5,151 bases of DNA, taken from assembly GCA_946402595.1 (NCBI GenBank), contig CAMIWY010000126.1, forward strand, positions 1-5,151, given 5' to 3'. Below the pieces are notes generated by a model that worked only from the letters and a program-made list of their open reading frames with translations, was not told the origin of the DNA and made no database searches. Within the stretch, counting starts at the first letter, position 1; each line of letters starts with the position of its first letter. This document shows positions 1 to 4,820 of this stretch, piece after piece. This DNA comes from an uncultured Clostridia bacterium (lineage in GTDB: Bacteria > Bacillota > Clostridia > Peptostreptococcales > Anaerovoracaceae). A program made the position numbers and the translations under genes.

Positions 1-105
1 GCAATGCCCGGAAAGCTGCTGCTCCCGGGCTGAATGCGGATTCTTTAAGGTGAATTTGTAAATCTGATTGATTGTTGTCTGACTGCTTATTTATTCATCA
101 GGTAC
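1..105. other. Left-edge region with no assignable gene; weak hairpin
   Basis: No start with a ribosome binding site is visible here on either strand. All three plus frames reach a stop by about position 60, so the tail of an upstream plus-strand gene could end at 31-33, 51-53 or 58-60. None of the short tails is recognisable. GCCCGG (6-11) and CCGGGC (25-30) can form a 6-bp stem with a 13-nt loop. No T-run follows on either strand, so it is not a convincing intrinsic terminator. The stretch after about position 34 is AT-rich, unlike the coding DNA further right. Confidence 0.4.
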
Positions 106-201
106 TTACTTATTTTTCTTATCTGAAGGAACATGTTCGGTGACCTTAGTGCAGACGTATGTCATAACTGCTGTGTAGAAAATGGTGAAGAGAATTTCCA
201 T
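106..201 (-). CDS. Single-helix membrane microprotein, 31 aa, unrecognised family
   Basis: Reading the minus strand from ATG at 201-199 to TAA at 108-106 gives 31 residues. The protein starts MEILFTIFYTAVMTYV and ends in the charged tail SDKKNK. Residues 2-19 are hydrophobic enough for one membrane helix. The tail is rich in lysine, so by the positive-inside rule the C terminus should face the cytoplasm. The start is preceded by AAGGAGGT with 7 nt to ATG, one of the best ribosome binding sites in the window, which is the main reason to call so short a frame a gene. It lies divergent from the LysR regulator gene with a LysR-type dyad between them, so it is the likely regulated gene or the first gene of a regulated leftward operon. 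I do not recognise the family. A small transporter or enzyme-complex subunit, or a type I toxin-like peptide, would fit the size and shape, but neither is shown. Confidence 0.6.
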   Translation of the reverse strand: MEILFTIFYTAVMTYVCTKVTEHVPSDKKNK

Positions 202-207
202 GACCTT

Positions 208-215
208 ACCTCCTT
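208..215 (-). promoter_or_regulatory. Near-perfect Shine-Dalgarno of the 31-aa microprotein
   Basis: On the minus strand the sequence AAGGAGGT stands before ATG at 201-199, with 7 nt (TAAGGTC) between the AGGAGG core and the start. It is close to a full anti-Shine-Dalgarno match, and it decides the start of a frame that would be ignored on length alone. Confidence 0.75.
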
Positions 216-235
216 GTATATTGTATTTATCCCCT

Positions 236-291
236 CTGGCCCGCGTCCCGGCGCCGGTTCTTTCTTCCGGCTCCCCGCTGGCTCTTTCTTT
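236..291 (-). other. GC-rich, repeat-bearing leader upstream of the microprotein
   Basis: This block stands out as GC-rich between AT-rich flanks. On the plus strand it contains the palindrome CCGGCGCCGG (248-257) and a hairpin with stem GCCGG (253-257)/CCGGC (267-271) and loop TTCTTTCTT. It also holds two near-copies of GCYGGYTCTTTCTTY, at 253-267 and 277-291 (12 of 15 bases equal). If the promoter proposed at 295-323 is right, the whole block would sit in the microprotein's 5' untranslated RNA, of about 85 nt. A structured leader is possible but I recognise no known riboswitch. Confidence 0.35.
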
Positions 292-294
292 CTG

Positions 295-323
295 ATAACA
301 ATATACAACGGGCTTTGTGTAAA
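295..323 (-). promoter_or_regulatory. Candidate leftward promoter for the microprotein gene
   Basis: On the minus strand TTTACA (323-318) is followed by a 17-nt spacer and TGTTAT (300-295), a reasonable sigma-A type -35/-10 pair with a 4-of-6 match at the -10. Transcription would start near 288 and run through the GC-rich leader into the 31-aa frame. The site lies just left of the LysR-type dyad (330-355), a position suited to activation by a LysR protein. This is a pattern match only. Confidence 0.35.
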
Positions 324-329
324 GAAAAA

Positions 330-355
330 TTAATAGTCAAAATAGTTGATATTAA
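330..355. promoter_or_regulatory. Dyad with a LysR-type T-N11-A box (putative operator)
   Basis: The core TCAAAATAGTTGA (337-349) is a T-N11-A box with perfect TCAA/TTGA arms. The symmetry extends outwards: TTAATA on the left (330-335) mirrors TATTAA on the right (350-355), with one extra G (336) on the left. LysR-type regulators usually bind such boxes between their own gene and a divergent target. Here the site overlaps the proposed -35 of the regulator gene (346-351), which would fit autorepression, and lies just upstream of the leftward promoter. The region is AT-rich, which raises the chance of accidental symmetry. Confidence 0.5.
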
Positions 356-374
356 TTCATTTAATAGATAATAT
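346..374 (+). promoter_or_regulatory. Candidate promoter of the LysR-type regulator gene
   Basis: TTGATA (346-351) and TAATAT (369-374) are separated by exactly 17 nt in an AT-rich stretch just before the regulator gene. The start of transcription would fall near 381, giving a very short leader that begins almost at the ribosome binding site (384-389). The -35 lies inside the right arm of the LysR-type dyad. Confidence 0.45.
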
Positions 375-397
375 TGTGTCAACGGGAGGTAAATCTC

Positions 398-1270
398 ATG
401 AACAACACTCTCAAAGCGATACAGGTCCTCGTGACCGCAATAGACAGCGGCAGCTTCACGCGTGCCGGAGAGATCCTCGGCTACACTCAGTCCAATCTGA
501 CACAGATGATGAAAGCCTTCGAGGACGAGGCCGGTTTTCCCCTGCTGATCAAGACAAAACGCGGTGTCGAACCCACGCAGGAGGCGCTCCAGCTGCTTCC
601 GACAATGCGTGCGATGCTGGCTCAGGAAGAGAAATTCTATCAGGAGATCGACGGCATCCGCGGGATACGCCGCGGCACGATCCGCATAGGGACCTTCGTC
701 AGTACATCGACATCCTGGTTGCCGCAGCTCCTCTCATACTTTCAGGAGAACTACCCGGAAGTCGTGTTTGAGGTGCAGGAAAGCGGCCAGGATGACATGG
801 AGCGCGGCCTTCTGGACGGGTCGCTTGACATCACCCTGATGAGCCGGCCTGAGAAGACCTCTGTGGATTTCATCCCTCTCCTCGACGACCCGCTCCTCGT
901 CGTTTTCTCTGATAAACACGACCTCAGCAGATACGACTACGTCCCCGTCAGCGAGCTGGCACAGCATCCGATGATCATGACCTATCAGTCATATGACCGC
1001 GATGTGCGCAAAATATTCGACGGAGCGGGATTTGAGCCTGATGTAAAGTACTACTTCAGAGACGACTTTGCCGTTCTCACGACAGTTCAGTACGGCCTCG
1101 GAATCGCCGTGCTCCCCGAGCTCATCGTCGAGAAGTTCCCAGGCAACTATGACAGCCGCATGCTCGACCCTGAGACATACAGGACACTCGGCATCGGGAT
1201 CCGCTCAATAAAAGAAGCAGGCCCGCTCGCCCGCTTCGTGATAGATTATCTTAAGAAGAACGTAAGATGA
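398..1270 (+). CDS. LysR-type transcriptional regulator
   Basis: This is a complete 290-residue protein, the usual length for the LysR family. Residues 3-62 form the winged helix-turn-helix, with the typical GSFTRAGEILGYTQSNLTQ pattern and a wing near KTKRGVEPTQEA. A linker helix covers about 63-90. From about 93 (GTIRIGTF) to 286 it has the two-lobed periplasmic-binding-protein-like effector domain, including the common YGLGIAVLPE motif (232-241). I chose ATG at 398 because GGGAGG (384-389) lies 8 nt upstream. A longer frame from TTG at 374 would start inside the proposed -10 box. The gene diverges from the microprotein gene at 106-201 and converges on the HAD gene, so the former is the likely target. 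The ligand cannot be told from the sequence. Confidence 0.93.
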   Translation: MNNTLKAIQVLVTAIDSGSFTRAGEILGYTQSNLTQMMKAFEDEAGFPLLIKTKRGVEPTQEALQLLPTMRAMLAQEEKFYQEIDGIRGIRRGTIRIGTFVSTSTSWLPQLLSYFQENYPEVVFEVQESGQDDMERGLLDGSLDITLMSRPEKTSVDFIPLLDDPLLVVFSDKHDLSRYDYVPVSELAQHPMIMTYQSYDRDVRKIFDGAGFEPDVKYYFRDDFAVLTTVQYGLGIAVLPELIVEKFPGNYDSRMLDPETYRTLGIGIRSIKEAGPLARFVIDYLKKNVR

Positions 1271-1277
1271 CAATGGG

Positions 1278-1308
1278 TGTGTCAACAGGGACGGTCCCTT
1301 TTGACACA
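1278..1308 (+). repeat. 31-bp palindromic hairpin repeat, copy 1 (REP-like)
   Basis: The arms are TGTGTCAA (1278-1285) and TTGACACA (1301-1308), with a GGGACGGTCCC centre. The two halves pair over 15 bp with one mismatch (C/T), leaving almost no loop. It sits between the convergent LysR and HAD genes, 7 nt past the LysR stop codon and 4 nt before the HAD stop. No T-run follows on either strand, so a role as a classical terminator is doubtful. Similar TGTGTCAA/GGGACGG hairpins are, as I recall, dispersed in many bacterial genomes and resemble the REP sequences mobilised by RAYT transposases. No such transposase is in this window. Confidence 0.85.
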
Positions 1309-1312
1309 TCTG

Positions 1313-1969
1313 TTATCTGACCAGCCCCGGTATCTCGCGGGCGCTGTCTATTATTATATCTGCCTTGTACTCCTCGAGCTCGGTTCTCGGCCTGAAGCCC
1401 CAGGTCACTCCTACTGTTGTGACCCCGGCATTGTGACCGGTCATCATGTCGGTATTGGTATCGCCAAAATACAGGCACTCGCTCTTATCTGCACCGAACT
1501 CCTTGAGTATCTCATACACGCCGGTCGGATCCGGCTTGATCGGGATGCGGTCGGTCTGCCCCTGTATATGATCGAACAGACCTTTGCCGAATATGGTCTC
1601 GACGACACTTATCGCGCTCGCGTGCGGCTTGTTTGAGAACACAGCGATGCGGATGCCTTTTGCCTTGAGCTCATTCAGCGCCCATTCGACATAGTCATAC
1701 GGCTCCACCTGATAGCACGGGTCCTCCTGCATCCACGCCCTGCACATCGGCAGGCCCTCTTCAACATGCCTGTCGACCTCAGTGTCGCCGGCAGCCTTCA
1801 GCGCCCTGATCAGGGCATTTTTGATCCCGTCTCCGGCAAAATAATTGAAGGCCTCCACCGGCTGCTCAGGCAGTCCGTAGTAAGCCAGCGTCATATTAAC
1901 AGGCCTCGCGATGGAGGCCTGAGTCCTTGCAAGTGTACCGTCCAGATCGAAGATACATACTTTTATCAT
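1313..1969 (-). CDS. HAD-superfamily phosphatase, phosphoglycolate phosphatase-like
   Basis: The gene encodes a complete 218-residue hydrolase of the haloacid dehalogenase superfamily, subfamily I with an alpha-helical cap. Motif I is FDLDGTLA (7-14), with nucleophile D8 and acid/base D10. Motif II is S112 in VFSNKP, motif III is K145 in IKPDP, and motif IV is GDTNTD (169-174) for Mg2+ binding. The cap domain covers about residues 15-80. Length and order match Gph/PGP-type phosphatases, which split small phosphate esters such as 2-phosphoglycolate or sugar phosphates in the cytoplasm. The true substrate is open. ATG at 1969 puts motif I at the N terminus and overlaps the upstream stop as ATGA. 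AGGAAGGAA lies 11 nt upstream, rather far. An upstream ATG at 1999 would add 10 residues not typical of the family. Translational coupling to the small upstream gene is likely. Confidence 0.92.
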   Translation of the reverse strand: MIKVCIFDLDGTLARTQASIARPVNMTLAYYGLPEQPVEAFNYFAGDGIKNALIRALKAAGDTEVDRHVEEGLPMCRAWMQEDPCYQVEPYDYVEWALNELKAKGIRIAVFSNKPHASAISVVETIFGKGLFDHIQGQTDRIPIKPDPTGVYEILKEFGADKSECLYFGDTNTDMMTGHNAGVTTVGVTWGFRPRTELEEYKADIIIDSAREIPGLVR

Positions 1970-2190
1970 TTTGCTATTATTTCCTTCCTGAATGACCATA
2001 TTCTGAGGTCCCCTATATCCAGCTCGTATTCATTCACGACGATCGCGGACGAAGTCCTCTCCCTCGCCCAGCTGCCGGCAAATTCCCCGTCAGCAGCGAG
2101 GTAGAAACCATGCCCGAAGTCCGCATTCCTTCTGCCCATCGAGAGGTCAGGCTCGCGGATGATCCTGTCGCTCGTGTGATATAGTCTCAT
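1966..2190 (-). CDS. Truncated DUF3990 (ADP-ribosyltransferase-like) protein, 74 aa
   Basis: The protein begins MRLYHTSDRIIREPDL and carries the DFGHGFYLA motif (24-32), a tryptophan at 41 and a VNEYELD segment (52-58). This is the order seen in DUF3990 proteins, which I recall as about 150 residues or longer and as having a fold related to ADP-ribosyltransferases. H5 and Y30 would be the first two residues of an H-Y-E type site. The frame stops shortly after the VNEYELD strand. The EWLDFV..NR-like continuation and any third catalytic residue are missing, so the protein is probably an inactive remnant or a shortened form. ATG at 2190 has GAGGGA 5 nt upstream and gives the usual start just before LYH. 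An ATG at 2208 lacks such a site. The stop overlaps the HAD start as ATGA. Family assignment is from remembered motifs. Confidence 0.6.
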   Translation of the reverse strand: MRLYHTSDRIIREPDLSMGRRNADFGHGFYLAADGEFAGSWARERTSSAIVVNEYELDIGDLRIWSFRKEIIAK

Positions 2191-2222
2191 GCCCGTCCCT
2201 CGTGTCATCTTTATTCAGTGCG

Positions 2223-2253
2223 TGTGTCAAAAAGGACCGTCCCTTCTGACACA
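2223..2253 (-). repeat. 31-bp palindromic hairpin repeat, copy 2 (REP-like)
   Basis: The arms are TGTGTCAA (2223-2230) and CTGACACA (2246-2253), and the hairpin has two mismatches. Read on the minus strand it matches copy 1 at 28 of 31 bases, against 27 of 31 on the plus strand. The two copies are therefore best described as inverted, though the near-palindrome makes orientation weakly defined. It lies between the dsdA stop (2265) and the start of the truncated DUF3990 gene (2190). It could act as an RNA hairpin that separates or protects the dsdA part of a transcript. No T-run follows on the minus strand beyond a short run inside the stem. Confidence 0.8.
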
Positions 2254-2264
2254 ACCCGTTTCAT

Positions 2265-3617
2265 CTAATATTCAAGATGCGTGTTTATGTACTGATCCCA
2301 GATCTCGTCAGGGACGAGTCTGCCGCCTGTCGCCCAGCATATCTGGGTCGCGTTGGCGAGCTTATCCCCCACAAGTCCGTGGTCTTCGAGATACTTCTTA
2401 GTTACCTCGTATTCCATGAGCCTGCACGGCCCGATGAAGGCAGCGCAGCTCGACGGCTCGATGAGCTTGTCCTCGGTCTCCTTCAGCATCCTCATGTAAT
2501 CATAGAGCCTGCCGTCGACTATTGTAAAGTCGCCCGAGATCAGGTTGCGGTCTATCCTGGTAACGAATCCCGACGGGCTCGCGCACGCAAGGCCGTCAGC
2601 ATGCGACATTCCGCTTATGCCAAAATCCGCCACATTGGTATCGTTGTATCTGTCCGATGCGCATCCGATCAGTACCGATGGGAAGAGCGTCGGTTCGCAG
2701 AAGAACACGTGGACATTGTCCTTGAATACTCTCTTGAGTCCGTAGCATACTCCGCCCGGAGCTCCGCCCACGCCGCACGGCACATACACGATCATCGGGT
2801 GGTCTTCGTCAACTGTGATGCCCTTTTCCTCGAGCTGCTTCACCATCCTGCCGGCCGCTACAGCATATCCGAGGAAGAGCGGGATCGAATACTCGTCATC
2901 GACAAAGTAGCTCATAGGGTCCATGTCCGAAAGGCGCCTTCCTTCAGCAACAGCCTTCGAGTAGTCATCCTCATATTCGATGACATCGACGCCCTTGCTT
3001 CTGAGCATGTCCTTCTTCCACTGCTTTGCATCAGCAGACATGTGGACCTTGACCTTGAATCCGAGGAAGGCACTCATGATACCTATCGACAGCCCGAGAT
3101 TCCCGGTCGACCCGACCTGCACAGTATACCTGCCGAAGAATTCCTTCATGTCATCATCGGCAAAACGCGCGTAGTCGTCATCCTCAGTGATCATGCCCTC
3201 CGCAAGAGCCAGGTCTTCGGCGTGTTTCAGCACCTCATAGATGCCGCCTCTCGCTTTGACCGATCCTGCGATCGGAAGGTGGCTGTCCATCTTGAGAAGG
3301 AGCCTGCCCGGGATGTCCGCGCCGCACTTCTCCTTAAGAGCCGCCTGCATGTTAGAAATATCCTCAAGCGGTGACTCGATCAGTCCGCCGTCCGCCTCCG
3401 TCTCAGGGAAGCATTTTCTTATATACGATGCGAACTTCCTGAGCCTCGCATCCGCATCAGCAATATCTTCATCATCCACGACCAGCTGGCATACAGCATC
3501 CACCATCTCAAAAGGCAGATACTTGTCATTGATCCAGACGGTCTCCTTAAGATCAGCAATGTCTCTGAAGACAGGGTCCCTGTCAATCATCTCCTGTGCA
3601 TACGGTTTGATCGGCAT
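2265..3617 (-). CDS. dsdA: D-serine ammonia-lyase (D-serine dehydratase)
   Basis: This is a complete 450-residue, PLP-dependent, fold-type II enzyme that converts D-serine to pyruvate and ammonia in the cytoplasm. It is close in length to E. coli DsdA (442). The PLP lysine is K121 in SHLPIAGSVKARGGIYEVL. The substrate/cofactor loop is GSTGNLGLSIG (169-179), and the glycine-rich phosphate loop is CGVGGAPGG (281-289). The C-terminal WATGGRLVP (428-436) is also typical. These match DsdA along the whole chain rather than threonine dehydratase. ATG at 3617 has GGGAGGTG ending 4 nt upstream (GGAGG-to-ATG gap 6 nt). An in-frame ATG at 3668 has no ribosome binding site. No D-serine transporter or DsdC neighbour is present. 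It follows the cystatin-like gene by 84 nt on the same strand, and its role may be to remove toxic D-serine or use it as carbon and nitrogen. Confidence 0.95.
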   Translation of the reverse strand: MPIKPYAQEMIDRDPVFRDIADLKETVWINDKYLPFEMVDAVCQLVVDDEDIADADARLRKFASYIRKCFPETEADGGLIESPLEDISNMQAALKEKCGADIPGRLLLKMDSHLPIAGSVKARGGIYEVLKHAEDLALAEGMITEDDDYARFADDDMKEFFGRYTVQVGSTGNLGLSIGIMSAFLGFKVKVHMSADAKQWKKDMLRSKGVDVIEYEDDYSKAVAEGRRLSDMDPMSYFVDDEYSIPLFLGYAVAAGRMVKQLEEKGITVDEDHPMIVYVPCGVGGAPGGVCYGLKRVFKDNVHVFFCEPTLFPSVLIGCASDRYNDTNVADFGISGMSHADGLACASPSGFVTRIDRNLISGDFTIVDGRLYDYMRMLKETEDKLIEPSSCAAFIGPCRLMEYEVTKKYLEDHGLVGDKLANATQICWATGGRLVPDEIWDQYINTHLEY

Positions 3618-3621
3618 TTTG

Positions 3622-3666
3622 CACCTCCCGGCAGCCCTGAGTTTCTCTCCGGTCGCTACGGCTGCC
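3622..3666 (-). promoter_or_regulatory. Leader hairpin abutting the dsdA ribosome binding site
   Basis: On the minus strand GGCAGCC (3666-3660) and GGCTGCC (3636-3630) form a perfect 7-bp GC-rich stem with a 23-nt loop. The stem's 3' arm directly touches the strong ribosome binding site GGGAGGTG (3629-3622) of dsdA. Such placement could hinder ribosome access or protect the message. It has no T-run and matches no riboswitch that I know. A chance 7-bp stem cannot be excluded. Confidence 0.35.
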
Positions 3667-3701
3667 ATTCATTCTGCTGTTTGCTATGACCTGTTTTCTA
3701 T

Positions 3702-4688
3702 TCAGTCGCTGCTCTTCTCCGGTGTCTCAGCACCCTTTGCGGCAGCGTCCCCTCCGTCTTCTGCCTGTGTATCCTCTTTTACGAATGAAACAGGGTCCAC
3801 AGTGTTCGCACTTGTTATATATGCATTTCCGTCAGTGTCCTGATAGATCATTATGACCTGGACACTCTCGACAGCCTCGGCCGTCGTCAGCAGACTGTGG
3901 CACATCACCGCATAGTTGGTGCCCTCAGCCGTCTGCTTTCCGAGGTATGCCATCGGCTCGAGCTCGTTTCCGAAGAACTGCCCGGCACCCTTGTCGAATG
4001 CTGATTTCACTTCTTCAGGCAAAGCGATTCTCGTGTAGTCGGCAGGTACCGACCATCCGCCCAGAAGCTCTGCCGGAATCTCTTCGTCCGGATCCGCAGG
4101 TTCAACTGCTACAGGAGTCTTTTTCTCCTCACCGGCCTTATCATCTTTGCCGGCAGCCTCAGTCGTACCGTCTCCTTCAATGCCTTCCTCTTCAGCGGTA
4201 AGGCCCGAATAGTCCGCGATATTGAAATCGCTCATCTTTTTTAAGGTTACCTTTCCGAGCAGGTCAGAAGAGATCACCAGCACCTTGTATGAGGTGACCG
4301 GCTTCGCCGCTGTATCCGTTTTGCCCGAATCACCTTCGGCATCAGTCTTAGCCGGCACCGCTGTCACCCTGCACAGCACCTGATAGTTCCCGCCGGTGAC
4401 AAGCTGCCTCGCAAAATATGCGACCGGCACGATCTCGCCGTCGAATCCTTCCTTGACCTTGTCGAAAGCAGTCTGCACTTCTTCAGGCAGCTCAGCCGCT
4501 TTATTTTCAGCTATGCTCCACTCGCTTACCTGCTGCCCGTTCTTAGTTCCTGCTGCATCAGAGCCGGTCGCTTCAGCAGCATGTACAGTCTTCCCTCCTT
4601 CGCTTCCTGCAGGGACCGCATATACCGCTGCGGATCCCATGCACAGGACAAGCGCCATGGTCATTATCAGCGCAAATATTTTCCTCAT
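3702..4688 (-). CDS. Secreted protein with two tandem cystatin-like domains
   Basis: The 328-residue protein has a signal peptide: MRK, then a hydrophobic run to about 21, with a likely cleavage after VYA at 24. There is no proper lipobox, since VLC lacks the small residue before Cys. Two related domains follow. Domain 1 (about 57-160) runs WSIAENK, LPEEVQTAFDK, then PVAYFARQLVTGGNYQVLCR. Domain 2 (about 212-302) runs WSVPADY, LPEEVKSAFDK, then PMAYLGKQTAEGTNYAVMCH. QLVTGGNY and QTAEGTNY match the place and shape of the cystatin QxVxGxNY loop, which in eukaryotic cystatins blocks papain-like proteases. An acidic, low-complexity linker (about 164-206) joins the domains, and a similar tail ends the protein. 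ATG at 4688 has GGAGG 8 nt upstream; an ATG at 4745 only adds a charged extension before the signal. The partner is unknown. Inhibitor, binding or structural roles are all possible. Confidence 0.8.
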   Translation of the reverse strand: MRKIFALIMTMALVLCMGSAAVYAVPAGSEGGKTVHAAEATGSDAAGTKNGQQVSEWSIAENKAAELPEEVQTAFDKVKEGFDGEIVPVAYFARQLVTGGNYQVLCRVTAVPAKTDAEGDSGKTDTAAKPVTSYKVLVISSDLLGKVTLKKMSDFNIADYSGLTAEEEGIEGDGTTEAAGKDDKAGEEKKTPVAVEPADPDEEIPAELLGGWSVPADYTRIALPEEVKSAFDKGAGQFFGNELEPMAYLGKQTAEGTNYAVMCHSLLTTAEAVESVQVIMIYQDTDGNAYITSANTVDPVSFVKEDTQAEDGGDAAAKGAETPEKSSD

Positions 4689-4820
4689 CGATCTATCCTC
4701 CATGTATTTCCGTTTCTCTGCAGTGCTGCGCGAAGCTCCCGGCACAGATGCGACCTTTGCCGCACATCATGGCCTGCTCACACCAGCTGCAGAGGATGGG
4801 GGAATTCCTGCTTACCAGTG

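Noticed and set aside
133..333. Plus-strand 66-aa open frame MFGDLSADV...
   Set aside because: It has no ribosome binding site and a biased low-complexity composition, and it lies opposite the better supported 31-aa minus-strand frame and its GC-rich leader.
374..397. Longer LysR start at TTG 374
   Set aside because: It would begin inside the proposed -10 and has no ribosome binding site. ATG at 398 has GGGAGG at 8 nt and gives the family N terminus.
1278..1308. Hairpin copy 1 as a bidirectional intrinsic terminator for the convergent LysR and HAD genes
   Set aside because: The stem is strong but no T-run follows on either strand. It is better listed as a dispersed repeat, though factor-dependent or partial termination cannot be excluded.
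2190..2253. TTGACA in the arm of hairpin copy 2 as a -35 box for the DUF3990/HAD pair
   Set aside because: The hexamer is perfect, but no acceptable -10 lies 16-18 nt downstream on the minus strand.
2277..3374. 365-aa plus-strand open frame
   Set aside because: It is a shadow antisense to dsdA, caused by GC-biased third codon positions. It has no family motifs, and the opposite strand encodes a full D-serine ammonia-lyase.
3241..3843. 200-aa plus-strand open frame spanning the dsdA start and the end of the cystatin-like gene
   Set aside because: It is antisense to two well-supported genes, has a Ser/Ala-rich shadow composition and shows no ribosome binding site.
4689..4745. Longer start of the cystatin-like protein at ATG 4745
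   Set aside because: It would place a charged extension before the signal peptide. ATG at 4688 has GGAGG at 8 nt and an immediate MRK signal start.
4716..4794. Inverted repeat CTCTGCAG/CTGCAGAG between the LUD and cystatin-like genes
   Set aside because: Its arms are only 8 bp long and 63 nt apart, which is near chance. There is no sign of a terminator or promoter with it.
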